Below are positions 13,006-23,552 of a stretch of DNA of 64,000 nt, piece by piece. The stretch is from positions 62,001-126,000 of the forward strand of contig JAIUPT010000021.1 in the NCBI GenBank assembly GCA_022315425.1, given 5' to 3'. Origin of the DNA: Pseudevernia furfuracea (lineage: Eukaryota > Ascomycota > Lecanoromycetes > Lecanorales > Parmeliaceae). Below the pieces are notes generated by a model that ran no database searches, was not told the origin of the DNA, and saw nothing but the letters and a program-made list of their open reading frames with translations. The translations under genes and the position numbers were made by a program. Numbering within the stretch: the stretch's first letter is position 1; each line of letters opens with the position of its first letter.

Positions 13006-13623
13006 ATGCGCGTCTTTTCCTCCACCTACACCTTCGATTACAGCTGGAACGAAGTCTCAACCGCCAACTGGCTCAAATACTGCCCTTGGAACAAATCCTC
13101 TTCACACGTAATCGCCGTCGACACCCTCTCACGCCATGTCGACCCCAGCAGTGGCATATTACGCACAGAGCGCCTTATAACATGTGCTCAGACCGCGCCA
13201 GCATGGGTCATTGCCATCATGGGTGGTAGCTGCACAACCTATTCATACGAAACATCCTACGTGGACCCGAAGAGACGCGTGGTGACCATGTGCAGCACCA
13301 ACCTGACATGGTCGAACATGATTAGCGTGCAAGAAACTGTGGTCTACCAACCTGACAACAGTCAAAGCGAGCCAGGCCATGAGCGGACCAAGTTCGAGCA
13401 AGAAGCAAGGATAATAGCGTTGTGTGGGGGTTGGCAAAAAGTGAAGTCCAAGATCGAAGAAGCTAGTGTAGAACGCTTTCGAGAGAACGCTAGAAGAGGG
13501 AGAGAAGGATTTGAAGCCGTACTGGAAATGAGTAGGAGAGTATTTGGTGAAGAAAGAGAGAGGGAGAGAAGAGAGCAGGAGATGGCTGTGTCTCGATCGA
13601 CGAGACCGCGCTCGGTTTTCTGA
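13006..13623 (+). CDS. PRELI/MSF1-domain lipid transfer protein, Ups2/SLMO type
   Basis: Single-exon 205-aa protein. It opens MRVFSSTYTFDYSWNEVSTAN, the usual start of PRELI/MSF1 proteins, and continues with DTLSRHVDPSSG, RTERLITC, SYVDPKRRVVTMCSTNLTWSN and SVQETVVYQP, which line up with the Slowmo/Ups2 branch (DPVEK...STNISFTNMVSVDE). These proteins work in the mitochondrial intermembrane space with Mdm35, and Ups2 carries phosphatidylserine. The C-terminus is an unusually charged helix (REGFEAVLEMSRRVFGEERE, then Arg/Glu runs) ending in a basic tail. No targeting presequence is seen, as expected. Confidence 0.85.
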   Translation: MRVFSSTYTFDYSWNEVSTANWLKYCPWNKSSSHVIAVDTLSRHVDPSSGILRTERLITCAQTAPAWVIAIMGGSCTTYSYETSYVDPKRRVVTMCSTNLTWSNMISVQETVVYQPDNSQSEPGHERTKFEQEARIIALCGGWQKVKSKIEEASVERFRENARRGREGFEAVLEMSRRVFGEERERERREQEMAVSRSTRPRSVF

Positions 13624-14321
13624 GAATTGCATTTCATGGCTGGGTTCAGCGATCATAAAGACTGGCGTTTGGATACCACAGCATAATTACGAACAGCGAA
13701 AAAGTTGGCATTTCTAGGGCGTCTATCCGAGCAATACGTTTCGCTCATGCATAGATATCTACCATTACACGGCTCTCGGAAACATAGACCAGGTTGGGCG
13801 GGAATGATAGAGAAATGCCTGAAATCGTGACGGAGTCATACTCAATTGTTCATCCAACAACGATGTGTCACCCGTAAATTCCTTCCACCCACAGATCTCT
13901 ATTGATCGCAGATTGTTGAGCCAGACGTTAGACGCAAATTCCATTCCTTACTGGCCGAAAGGGGCGATTGATTGTTTTGTAGGTCAAACGTACAAAGTGA
14001 AGTTTCCTCCTGGTACCTTGAGTAAGCAAGGCATAGTAGATAAGAAGTTCCCACCCACCTTTATCGTTCACAGTTTGGTAAGCTTAAAGTCCGCTGGCCC
14101 CCGGCTATGGTGGTGCCTGGATGCGCATTAGAACGTAAGAAGTCTTATCATGAGAGCTTCGTATAAGACAAGACACGAAGTCAGACGACTGATTATGTCG
14201 ATCGAAACATGGCACACTTCTCAAGCGCTGCGCCTAATATTTCATGGTTTCGCCTTGGATTGTTGATGTAGTCCAATGGGGGTGAGTGTGGTGCTGGAGG
14301 TTCTCCCAGTAACAATCTAAT
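13624..14321. other. intergenic between convergent genes
   Basis: No gene recognised. A plus-strand frame at 13865-14131 (88 codons) lacks known motifs and splice context. Confidence 0.35.
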
Positions 14322-15707
14322 TCACATCAGGCCACCCAGCACAACCTTGCCCAAGCCAGCAAACTCAGCCTTGGCTCCTTTTCTGCTTTCCTCCTCAAAC
14401 TCTTTGATGACACCTGCCACGATGATTTTGCGTAATTTCGCATCCGCTTTCGCAAAAATCTCCCCCGTTCCTGGAGCACACATCGCTGGCGAAGGAATCA
14501 GCCCTATGATTCGTGTGTAGCAATCGATCAATACGTCACACAAGGTTGCAAAAGTCTCGAAAAAGTCCGGATCGAAGGGCAATGAAGGAGTGAGCAAGTG
14601 TGTGTACTCTTCGCCAGGTAATAGATCCTGCTCACTGACTGGAAATGACGACGCAGTGGGCCCAGCCGTTGCACCAGTCGTCATGGCCTTCAGATCGGCT
14701 GGGTCGCTCGTATTCATTGGGAGCCCAATATCTGTTGCTGAGCTTGTTCTTCGACTCTTCGTACTGGCATGTGTTGCACGCTTGAACATTTGCGGTAGAC
14801 GTGCCCTTGAGAGAGAGGAGGCAGAGCCCCCCTCTGGAGGATGTATCTGTTGGTATGATTCGAATTCAACTAGAAGTGCATTAAGAGCACGGAGGCACTC
14901 TTGTGGGTTCGAAGGATTCAAGTCTAGTATATTGGGAAGGGAAAGACCAAGCAACAGATAGTTCGTTGCCCTGCGAGCAAGCTTTTTCGGCTCAAAGAAG
15001 GGAATTTTAGCCAAGTCGGACTTGCTAAAGAGCAGTGTATTAAACCAATAGACTCGGCCCTCATGAGCCTTTCTCAAGTAATCAAGGGTAGATATTCTCT
15101 TGGACGACACGTCATGAATTTGCTGATATACGATACTTGGGTTCTGCATTCCTCCAGTGGAGGCTGGCGGAAGACTTGGGGCTGATAGTGAGGCATTGGT
15201 CCCGGCCTGGCCAAAGTTCACACTCGATTGCGAGGTGCTCGGAGGCTTGCCATACTCGGGCCGAAGGCCGTTCGCAAAGGCAGTAGTAGCCATTGTGAGC
15301 GAAGGTGTGGAGTGGTTGAGGTCTGCATAGGTAGAAAAGGTTGAGACTGGCGAGAGAATCTCGTCCAAGCTTTGCTGGGTGGATAAAGCTTTCTGTGAAG
15401 GTATAGACGATGAAACCGAAGGCTGGTGTGTGATCGATTGTGAGGGAATAGGTTTCTTATCCGACAGCTGGGATATGGCGGCTGTGTCTTTGCGAAAAGG
15501 TCCCTGATAGGAGGACCTCGAGGAGGTGGAGGATCGTTTGGCACCGAAGCTCGGAGAGTAATCTTTGTCGACCAGATCCCAGGGCTGGTCAGTCTGTTGA
15601 GGAGATGAGAGGTTGCTAGCGATACGTTTGGCAGAGGATTTGATGCTGGCCACAAAGTTTGCGGTGCTTGTTGGTCCTACCGAATTCCGATGCTGACCGC
15701 GCCCCAT
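14322..15707 (-). CDS. Conserved-looking hypothetical protein
   Basis: Uninterrupted 461-aa reading frame. Residues 1-185 are Ser/Thr/Pro-rich and disordered. Residues about 190-300 look folded and helical, with blocks such as QQIHDVSSKRISTLDYLRKA, VYWFNTLLFSKSDL, FFEPKKLARRATNYLLLG and SLPNILDLNPSNPQECLRAL. After a second disordered stretch, the C-terminal 90 residues are again helical (FETFATLCDVLIDCYTRIIG, KLRKIIVAGVIKEFEEE). The start MGRGQHRNSVG is the first ATG. I do not recognise the family. The gene is divergent from Ect1 across about 340 bp. Confidence 0.75.
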   Translation of the reverse strand: MGRGQHRNSVGPTSTANFVASIKSSAKRIASNLSSPQQTDQPWDLVDKDYSPSFGAKRSSTSSRSSYQGPFRKDTAAISQLSDKKPIPSQSITHQPSVSSSIPSQKALSTQQSLDEILSPVSTFSTYADLNHSTPSLTMATTAFANGLRPEYGKPPSTSQSSVNFGQAGTNASLSAPSLPPASTGGMQNPSIVYQQIHDVSSKRISTLDYLRKAHEGRVYWFNTLLFSKSDLAKIPFFEPKKLARRATNYLLLGLSLPNILDLNPSNPQECLRALNALLVEFESYQQIHPPEGGSASSLSRARLPQMFKRATHASTKSRRTSSATDIGLPMNTSDPADLKAMTTGATAGPTASSFPVSEQDLLPGEEYTHLLTPSLPFDPDFFETFATLCDVLIDCYTRIIGLIPSPAMCAPGTGEIFAKADAKLRKIIVAGVIKEFEEESRKGAKAEFAGLGKVVLGGLM

Positions 15708-16043
15708 GTCTTAGTACATTCCGGTGGATGTCTCTCTCGAGTCAGGGGTACTTGTCATGGTACGCCGGAGTACAAAGATCCACATGATAGATGAGATCGA
15801 TAGGCATAGGTTTTGTAGCTGTCTAATCATAGGGACAGGGAGTAAGTATTTGGCGCTGGTGTGGAAGGAGATGCATGTCAGCATGCTGGAAAAGGCTCGG
15901 AAGGATCGACAGGTACCCTCACCAATCCACTTCTATCCGCCATTTTTAGCTCTATCATCTACTGTACATCTACTCAGTCCTTCACGTATTTCATCACCTC
16001 CTATGTCTTCGCCCTCAAGAACTTGCTCCCATTTTCCTATTCA
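15708..16043. other. divergent promoter region
   Basis: Lies between the hypothetical gene (-) and Ect1 (+). The part nearest Ect1 is pyrimidine-rich. No other feature seen. Confidence 0.4.
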
Positions 16044-17518
16044 ATGGAAACCGCAGCTGTACCTAAGCCCGGCGAGTGGCCTGTAGACCCGCAGACCGAT
16101 GTCAAGATCTCTAAGGACCGAATCTGGGTAGACGGTTGCTTCGATTTTGCTCATCATGGTTTGCATACTCGCCATCCACGAATCTAGCGACTCCAGGGAG
16201 CTTACTGGAATCAGGACATGCTGGCGCCATGCTACAAGCCAGAAGATTGGGTAAAGAGCTCTTGGTTGGAATACATTCCGACGAAGACATCCTGGACAAT
16301 AAAGGCCCAACCGTGATGACTTTGAAGGAGCGGTTAGTGCCCCTCGGGATCATATCAAGACGCTAGCTGAAGCTCAAGGCAGCGTGGCCGCCGTTGATGC
16401 CTGTCGCTGGTCGACAAAGTCCGTTCCGTATGCTCCATACGTCACATCATTGCCCTGGATATCCCACTATGGTTGTCAGTACGTCGTGCACGGCGATGAT
16501 ATTACATCAGACAGCAGTGGAGAGGATTGCTATAGATATGTCAAAGCAGCTGGTCGGTTTTTGGTGGTCAAGAGAACGCCAGGGATCTCCACAACTGATC
16601 TTGTTGGACGGATGCTTCTTTGTACAAAGAACCATTTCATCAGGTCACTCCTGAATACACTTGCTGGCGAAGAAGGATCTGAAAGCCCTGAAGAACGGAA
16701 AAGACTGGGAGACGAGATGACTCAGAGAATTAAGGACTACGCTACCGACGAGACTGGGTTGCAACCTGGACCACAAGTCTTGAGCTGGGCTGGATCCAAA
16801 GCGGCCATGGAAGATCATACCTCTGAGGAACCAGGCACCTATAGAACTATTGCCAATGGCAAAGCTCCTCGCCAAGGCCAACGCATCATCCTTGTAGACG
16901 GAGGTTTTGATCTTTTCTCATCTGGACACATTGAATTCCTTCGGCAAGTGGCCGTGGCGGAAGAAGCAATCGGCCGTCAGAACGGATGGTTCGAGAACTC
17001 CAACAAGGACTATGGCCCTGCATACATCGTGGTCGGTGTTCACGATGACCAGGTCATCAATCACTGGAAAGGTGTTAACTACCCAATCATGAACGTTTTC
17101 GAGCGTGGCCTCTGTGTCCTTCAGTGTCGAGTGAGTATCGTCCAAACGCCTTCTCAAGCCCCCGATACTGACCCGCAGCAAGTACGTTGACTCTGTTATA
17201 TTCTCGGCCCCTTTCACACCTAGCAAAGCCTACCTTACAAACATCCCGTACGGTATTCCTGATGCGGTCTATCATGGTCCCACGTCTTTTATGCCCCTTA
17301 CGTATGATCCTTACACCGCTGCCAAAGAGTTGGGTATATATCACCAGATCGGCAATCACGACTTCCAGAATGTGAACGCAGGGGAAATCGTGCAGCGAAT
17401 CTTGAAGAGCCGAGAGATGTACGAGGCGAGGCAAAGAGCGAAAGGTGAGAAGGCTGCAACAGAAGAAGCTGTCCAGAGAAGAGAAGAGAGAAGATGGAGC
17501 AAGAAGCAGCAAGGCTAG
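16044..17518 (+). CDS. ect1: Ethanolamine-phosphate cytidylyltransferase
   Basis: Four exons (16044-16158, 16215-16332, 16383-17130, 17183-17518) give 438 aa. The enzyme makes CDP-ethanolamine from CTP and phosphoethanolamine in the Kennedy pathway to phosphatidylethanolamine. Two nucleotidyltransferase halves are visible. The first has WVDGCFDFAHHGHAGAM (the HxGH motif), VGIHSDEDI and YVVHGDDI. The second has ILVDGGFDLFSSGHIEFLRQ, VVGVHDDQVIN and NVFERGLCVLQCRYVD. In the second half the first His of HxGH is replaced (SSGH), which I believe is usual in fungal Ect1. The C-terminus is a long charged helix. Intron 1 lies between the two histidine parts of the first HxGH motif. The last acceptor is AAG. 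Confidence 0.93.
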
Positions 17519-17821
17519 GAAAGGACCGAGCACGCAATAGGTGAGGAGACGATGTCCACCATGTCCTCGTTGATCACTGATGTTGCATGGAATGGCGCCC
17601 AAGTCTTCTTATCATGACGCTAGTCCAAAATTATTGTTTTCTCTCTTTCTCTATATTACTCGAGTCTACTCGGAAGCTTTTGTCTACCTCAAATCTTGGA
17701 AGGAACAAGATCATTCATCTCACGCTCATCTCCATTTCTGTCATGCGTAACAGAATTTCGATTTCTGCCTTGACGGCGTTGTCGTCAACTTGAACGGTAG
17801 TACCCTCGTAGACCATAGCAA
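17519..17821. other. short convergent intergenic
   Basis: 3' regions of Ect1 (+) and the aminotransferase (-). Nothing else seen. Confidence 0.4.
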
Positions 17822-19333
17822 TCAAGCGTCCAACTGCCTTTCTTTTATCACAACACCCCATTCGTGGTCTTCTCTTCCGTACATGATGTTGGTAAGGTGA
17901 GTCTTCAAGATCGCAGCATACTTGCCCGTCGCACCTTCAGACATCGGTATCTCTAGGTCCTTTCCCCGGAAATGAATACTAGACACCGGCGCAATGAAGA
18001 ACTGCAAGCTCGTCAGCATCTCAGAGCCCTGTTGTTCGTGAAGAGGAAGGAGAGCATACCGCCGTGCCCACGGCAAATGCCTCCTTCAATCTTCCCTCTT
18101 CTGCCGCATTTTCGACCTCACTCATAGTGTATTTTCTCTCCACAATCTCGAGGTCTTCCCCCATCCTCTCTCTTGCCAACTGGAGGACGCTTCTTCTTGT
18201 CACACCGTCAAGGATGATCTTGTCATCCAACGGCGCTGTTATCAATTGCAGCTTCCCCTCACCCGTTCTCCAAACGACGAAGAAATTACTCGCCCCGGCC
18301 TCTGTGACATCGCAATCCTTGCCCAGTAGCCACAACACCTGGTCATAACCCCTCGCTTTCGCTTCTGCTTGGGCAATTAGACTTGGTCCGTAGTTGGCAC
18401 CCACTTTGGCGTACCCAAATCCTCCAGGCCAGGCACGTACGGTATCTTCTTTGCTGGCCAAAAGCTTGAGTCCTGGCCTCGCTTTTGACGACTGTTGTAT
18501 GAAGTTACCGCTCGGCCCAGCTGTTCCACTAGGCGTGTCGAAACTCGGGAAGCAGCATGCTATGATGTACAAAAGCGCTTCCTTGGGCTTTTGCACCCCC
18601 AACGCTGCCGCTGTCGCGATCATCGTCGGTCTCAGGTAGAGGAAAGTCCCTGGTCGGCTCTTTGGTAACCACTTCTCACCGTCCACTGCGACGAATGTCT
18701 CAATGAGCTTTTGCAGCTCATTAGGATCGAAGGCCGGAAGGGATATGCGAGTGGCGCTGTTGAGCATACGTCGGGTGTTGCAGTCCGGTCGGAAAAGGCG
18801 AAGTTTAAGGTCATGACCGCGGTAAAACTTCAGACCTTCGAAGCATTCCGTTGCATAGTGGAGAACAGAAGCGGTGGGCATGAGTTGGAACGGTCCGTAA
18901 GGTTGGAGATGAGGAGCGGCCCACCCGCCTGTCAAGGTCCATCTGAATTACAATCTCAGAATTAGTAATGCCTATTGGAGGAGGACTATTGAGCCTTGGA
19001 ACACGCCTACATGGTAGACACTCCCAAGACATGTCTCAAAGCTCAAGGTTTGGTTCCAAAGAGGAAAATGAACTCCGAGAATACGTACTGACAGGTTACC
19101 ATGTGATCTGTGCATACAGACTGTGTCCAGACCTCTGGAGAGTCAGGTTCTGGGACGGCATGAGGATTGAGGTTGCGGGTGAAGACGAGCTTGGAAGCAT
19201 CTAGCTCATTGATTATGTGGGTGGAATTGCCATTGGTGGTTAAGGATGGTGCTGTCTTGGTGACGGTGTGCTTGATACAAGAGTGAGTGAGCTCTGATGT
19301 GGTCTGAAAGGGAGCAGTGGCGGTTGGAGCCAT
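17822..19333 (-). CDS. Branched-chain amino acid aminotransferase
   Basis: Three exons (19333-19089, 18942-18060, 18001-17822) give 435 aa. PLP-dependent enzyme that interconverts Leu, Ile and Val with their 2-oxo acids. Fold-type IV signatures are clear: LHYATECFEGLKFYRG, RLFRPDCNTRRML, YLRPTMIATAAALGV, the PLP-lysine region GYAKVGANYGPS, EAGASNFFVV and ILDGVTRRSVL. The N-terminus is Thr/Ala-rich without a clear amphipathic presequence, so a cytosolic form is more likely than a mitochondrial one, though this is weak. The 146-nt first intron falls just before WTLTGGWAAPH. A TGACTCA element lies about 280 bp upstream of the start (19615-19621), which would suit cross-pathway control. Confidence 0.93.
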
Positions 19334-19987
19334 TGGTACGGCGTCAGGGTGCGAGACTGGGAGAGGGGACTGGAACTACGTATCACTTATCCTCGATTGT
19401 GTAAAGGGTGAAGCTTGGCAAGCAGTGAACTGGGTAAAGCGATGGACAGAATATCAAGTAGTTTTTTGTGTGTTTATGAGAACAGCGGCGTAGAGAGGGA
19501 ACGGGTCTTATATACACTTGCTGGGTCAGAGAATTGATACCGCATTTTAAAGTACAATATTCTCAACGCCGGAACAGCGCAAAGGAAAAACTCGTCAAGC
19601 GGCATGATAAAAACTGACTCATAACAATCAAGGCTTCCTATTTGCCTTACACCGGCTCTCTCTCAGCTCTGTTGGGCCGATATCGCATTTTTTCTCCGGG
19701 CTTTTTAAGTGCTGCTGTCCTGCCCAAATTGACGCTGCAAGGTTGGACTGTCCGACAGAAGCCGGACAGATTTAAGTCTAAGTATGTCCTAGTGGTGTAG
19801 CTAAGATTAGAACTTCTTTCGACCGAAAAGTCATGGGCCCATAGGGTTGAGAATCCCAGGCTTCACCTGCAGCCGCTGTTAACCGACCTCGGCATGTAGC
19901 TCCGCCTCCGGGTCAAGAAGCCATATCGGTCCCTCACAACACTCACAGTCACAACATGTACTAACGTCGCTGAAAATCACACTCTTT
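19334..19987. other. aminotransferase promoter region
   Basis: Upstream of the aminotransferase (-) and just past the stop of the next minus-strand gene. Contains TGACTCA at 19615-19621 and an inverted CCG/CGG pair spaced by 8 nt near 19751-19764, a layout used by Zn2Cys6 regulators; the latter may be chance. Confidence 0.4.
19615..19621. promoter_or_regulatory. candidate CpcA/Gcn4 site
   Basis: Perfect TGACTCA, the consensus of the cross-pathway control bZIP activator, 282 bp upstream of the aminotransferase start codon. Branched-chain amino acid genes are standard targets of this regulator. A 7-bp match alone can arise by chance. Confidence 0.45.
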
Positions 19988-20906
19988 CTACTCTTCATTC
20001 CTTAGAATAGCTAGAATGGAATCCTCGTGCTTTTTCTGCTTGAGATCTAGCTTCTGATGAAGAAGAAAGTGGTTAGCATGCGAAAGTACGATAAAGGCAA
20101 CCATGGGCTACTTGCCTTCTCGCTTTCCGTCATTGCCCCCATCGCCTCTTGTCCAGCCTTCTCAATCTGCTCCATGAATGCCTTCTGCTCAGCCTCAATC
20201 TCTTCCATCATTCCTCTCTGCTCCGCGTCAGCAAAGCAGTCCGGGTCGAAATTGCCCGCCAGGAGATTGTCAAGTCCATTAGGACCGACTATCAGCGAAG
20301 TGAGGCGACGAAGTTCGGCTTGCACACGGGTCCATTCATCAAGTTGATGCTCAAGTTCCTTCTCCTCGGCCTCGATGGTCTTCTGAAATTTCTTCATGCG
20401 AACGCCGAGCATTGTCTTGCCCGATTGCTTGCCGTCTGTTGAAGTCCACTCGAGCTCTTGCTCCTGGGGAGGGTCCGCAAATGCATCGCTGACCTTAATG
20501 GCTTCTTGCTCTCTTTGAACGAAAAAACCATAAGAGTCCACCAGGCGTTGCGAGAGGGTGAGATAGATGTCGTCGAGGACAGCCATGGCTTTCTCTTGGA
20601 TAATCTCACGCGAGTGCTCAATGCTGCCTGTCGCACGTTGATTTCAGAATGGAGATAGAGGGACTGGATTAGACGAGTCCTACCGGCAAATTCTACGGCC
20701 AAAGGGTGTTCTGGGATGTGCTTTGTGATGTGCTTGGACTTGTAACCCTTATTGCTTTTCGAGGCATTGGTAGGTTTCTCGATGGCAACTTTCGTATGGC
20801 GAGTTTTCTCCCGACGTAGAGCCTCTTTCCCAGTTTTTTTGAACATTGCGTTTGTTGAGATGGCCTTTTTGGCGTGAGCCTTGACCTCGGGTTTGGTCTT
20901 TGCCAT
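19988..20906 (-). CDS. Hypothetical coiled-coil protein with basic N-terminus
   Basis: Three exons (20906-20684, 20627-20116, 20053-19988). The first 60 residues are Lys-rich (AKKAISTNAMFKKTGKEALR...), suggesting nuclear or nucleic-acid contact. Then come EHPLAVEFAGSIEHSREII, a helical stretch (AMAVLDDIYLTLSQRLVDS), a long charged coiled coil (FQKTIEAEEKELEHQLDEWT) and an acidic, Met/Gln-rich helix (EEIEAEQKAFMEQIEKAG). Exon 1 to 2 uses a 56-nt GTAGGA...CAG intron that restores frame. The last intron (20054-20115) begins GCAAGT after AAG, a GC-AG intron. I do not recognise the family. Confidence 0.75.
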
Positions 20907-21371
20907 CTTGGTTGAGGGGTTGGTGATGTGTTGTGAGGTGTTGGGGAGTGTTGGGGGGTGTAGTAATTGCTAAGTTAGACAATAGATAATGAGGACCAGT
21001 TGGCATAGTAAAGGGGGAAAGTCAAGTTGGATGTAGAAACATTTTTGCTCGTGCATGGAAGAAAATAGAAGTGGGTGGCAAAAGAACCAGCCTCCATTTC
21101 CATCAGCGAAGGTGACTCAGCCCTGCAGGAAAGATAGATGAACAATCCTCGCAGAGTGCCTTCTTTCTACTCGCTTTGATAACCCAGAGATTGATTTTGT
21201 GGGATGAGAGTCTCGGTCTTCGATCGTCGGATGCAGTTGCTTTGGGTTGTGCATGATAGACATAATCAGACTACGGAGAACCTAGCAACGTTTTTACGAC
21301 GCTGAATTCGTCAGGTCTTCATTCGCACTAGGGGGCCTTGCTTTCTCAAGAAAAATTGTACATCTAGCAGC
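20907..21371. other. intergenic
   Basis: Promoter of the coiled-coil gene and 3' region of the glutaredoxin gene, both minus. Nothing else seen. Confidence 0.4.
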
Positions 21372-21977
21372 TCACGCTTGCGTAGGTGCCTCTGAAGGTG
21401 CTCCGGAAGGTGATTCTGCAGGAGCAAGAACTCCCTTCTCCTCCAATATCTTCGATAGCTCTCCGTTCTGATGCATCGACATTAATATATCACATCCCCC
21501 AACGAATTCATTGCCCACGTAAAGCTGTGGTATCGTAGGCCAGTCCGAATATTCTTTTAAACCTAAGCGGGAATGTGAGCACGTACTAGCCGAATCTCAG
21601 GCGAAAGGAGCCCGTACCTTGCCTAAGCTCCTCATCTTCCAAAACATTGAAAGCTGAGAATTTGTTCGGATCTACGCCCTGCAATCCAAGAATCTGTATG
21701 CTTGCTCTTGAGAATCCACACTGTGGTGTCTCTGGCGTACCCTTCATAAATAGCACAACAGGCTTCGAGGCCACGGCTTGATCTATTGCCGCTCTTGTCT
21801 CTGTAGACAGAAAACGTAGTTGTGAGGGCGTGAGGCGCGTGAGAGGAGGTTTGGAGAGAGTAGCGGAGACTGGTCGCGAAGGCCGCGATGCGTGGCGGAA
21901 TCCCTGCACTGTTCAGAATATTGACCATTGATGCATAATACAACTCTCACCTGCGACAGTATCGTTCTAGAAATCAT
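21372..21977 (-). CDS. grx5: Mitochondrial monothiol glutaredoxin
   Basis: Three exons. The first encodes only MISRTILSQ; its 51-nt intron ends in TGCAG. The N-terminus is rich in Arg, Ser and Leu without acidic residues, a typical mitochondrial presequence. The glutaredoxin core has KGTPETPQCGFSRASI (the CGFS active site), QILGLQGVDPNKFSAFNVL, YSDWPTIPQLYVGNEFVGG (the cis-Pro TIPQ and the GG bend) and CDILMSMHQNGELSKIL. The protein ends in an Ala/Pro/Ser tail. The family binds and passes on [2Fe-2S] clusters in the mitochondrial matrix. Intron 2 (donor GTACGG) lies at RQG. Confidence 0.93.
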
Positions 21978-22189
21978 CTTGAACGCTTGGAAAGTCGACG
22001 AAAGGTAGAGGGTGAATTCCGTATCTATCTATAGAGGGGGTATGACGGAATCGGCTCGGCAATATAATCTTCCGGCCCCCCTCGAAGTACTCTCCTAAAT
22101 TCGTAGTCTCCTTTCTACTCTACAGGCTTGAGGTAGTCTGCTCATCTCAGCTAGCACATTTCTGTCTTCATCGCCTGGGTCCGAGGCGG

Positions 22190-23187
22190 TTATAGAAGAT
22201 ATGATTGCACAGGCTCGAGCATCGCAGATAAAGGAAAATCTATGGGGTAGTTGAGCCATCTGCTAACAAAGCCTCTCAGACTATGTCCATGACCAATCTT
22301 GACACTTGAAATACTGAACACAATACGATTGCATTCTCAATTGCTTACAAGTAGGACATTGCAAGCATTCTTACCATGCATGCTTGGCCTATGAAACTCA
22401 CGTATCCGTTCGATTATGCTGTCTAACCTCTCGACTACCTGCTCAGGGGGCCTAGTTGTAGCATTTATCAACAACGGCCCCGTATTGGTATGAAACCTTA
22501 CTCCCCCCTTTCACATCCATCCCTAAGATGGTCCCAATCCTTGGAGTTCGAGCCCCGCTTCTCTCTCAGTTCTCTTATTTCTTTCGTCGTCAATCCTTCA
22601 TAATCTCCATACTTCTATTCAGTCAGTCCCGGCGTGACAATAGCCTTAGATTTGAGCAAAATTTGTCGCGTGGTAGGCGTAAACATCAGCTTGTATGTCT
22701 TACGGGCCCTTTGCATCGGGCTTATCAGGACCAAAGAGAGCTTTGCTGGGTCAATCAACAGGCATTCAAGATTTCGGAGTCAGCATCCCTTCTTTAGATT
22801 GAGATCTGAGGCGTAAACGCATCAGAGGAGTACAAATACTCTCAAAGCATGTCTTACAACTCAAAAGAAGGTAGGAGTTGGGGGGGGGGAGCGCTCGACT
22901 TGCCTGGCCCGATCAGCTGGCGCGCTGATCTTGAAACTTGAGCTTCGCCGGTGGGAGTTAGAGGTAGGTCCGTGGTACCAGTTCATCTGCAGGAAATTCT
23001 CAAAACTAGTCACCGGTTCGTGTGGGCTTCGCGCAAAATTTCATAAAAGTGCTTACCTCCCGTTCATGCTCCACTCAGTCTGGCCTATAATGTGTTTAGC
23101 ATGGGACTTGACAAGGTAAGTTAAAATAGGCAAACCATGAAGAGCAAGGAATACGCGAGGTGTGCCAGCATCTTTGTCGGCGGCCAT
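22190..23187 (-). pseudogene. Broken SHB17-like histidine phosphatase gene
   Basis: Exons of a histidine phosphatase (phosphoglycerate mutase fold), most like sedoheptulose-1,7-bisphosphatase SHB17, can be followed on the minus strand. In order: an ATG exon ending FLALHG, then QTEWSMNGR, then TGTTDLPLTPTGEAQV, then LLIDPAKLSLVLISPMQRAR, then KYGDYEGLTTKEIRELR...WDHLRDGC, then PPEQVVERLDSIIERI, then IGHGHSLRGFVSRWL and YPIDFPLSAMLEP. Several introns still have proper ends (for example GTAAGG near 22515). Lesions: the conserved RHG arginine is Leu, a TGA stands just before TGTTDLP, the Trp expected before KYGDYEG is a TAG (22615-22617), and no usable acceptor precedes LLIDPAK. The last exon cannot be found. 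Both remaining histidine motifs (HG, GHGH) survive. Confidence 0.8.
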
Positions 23188-23552
23188 GAGTGTGGAAGTT
23201 TGATGCCCGAACGATAATGAGGAAGTGGGGTATTATCAGGTCAGAAAAAGCTGCAAGTCGAAATTGAAACCTTCTCTAATTGGCTTTGGCAAGAGAGGCA
23301 AACCTGAGGTTTTGGTTCCAAAGAAGCGTCTCGAAAACCCCTATTCGATCCGCTCAAACGCTCTACAATACGAAGAATTTGTCTAATTGGTAGCACTAGG
23401 CCTGGAGACTGGTAACGTAGTGCTCAGAGTTGGAACCAATCGTTGATGTTGAATATTACCCATGACTCGTGGGATACTGAACAAGGAGCTAAATGCCCGA
23501 GCTGCTCTTTTTCAACCCCTTTTCAACCTCTGGTCAAAAATGCAAAACACGC
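23188..23552. other. intergenic
   Basis: Between the broken phosphatase gene and the stop of Nem1. Nothing recognised. Confidence 0.35.

Noticed and set aside
20580..20700. Frameshift in the 19988-20906 gene
   Set aside because: A 56-nt GTAGGA...CAG intron explains the frame change exactly.
22540..22560. tRNA B-box-like sequence (GAGTTCGAGCCCC)
   Set aside because: No matching T-stem, A-box or cloverleaf; the site lies inside the broken phosphatase gene.
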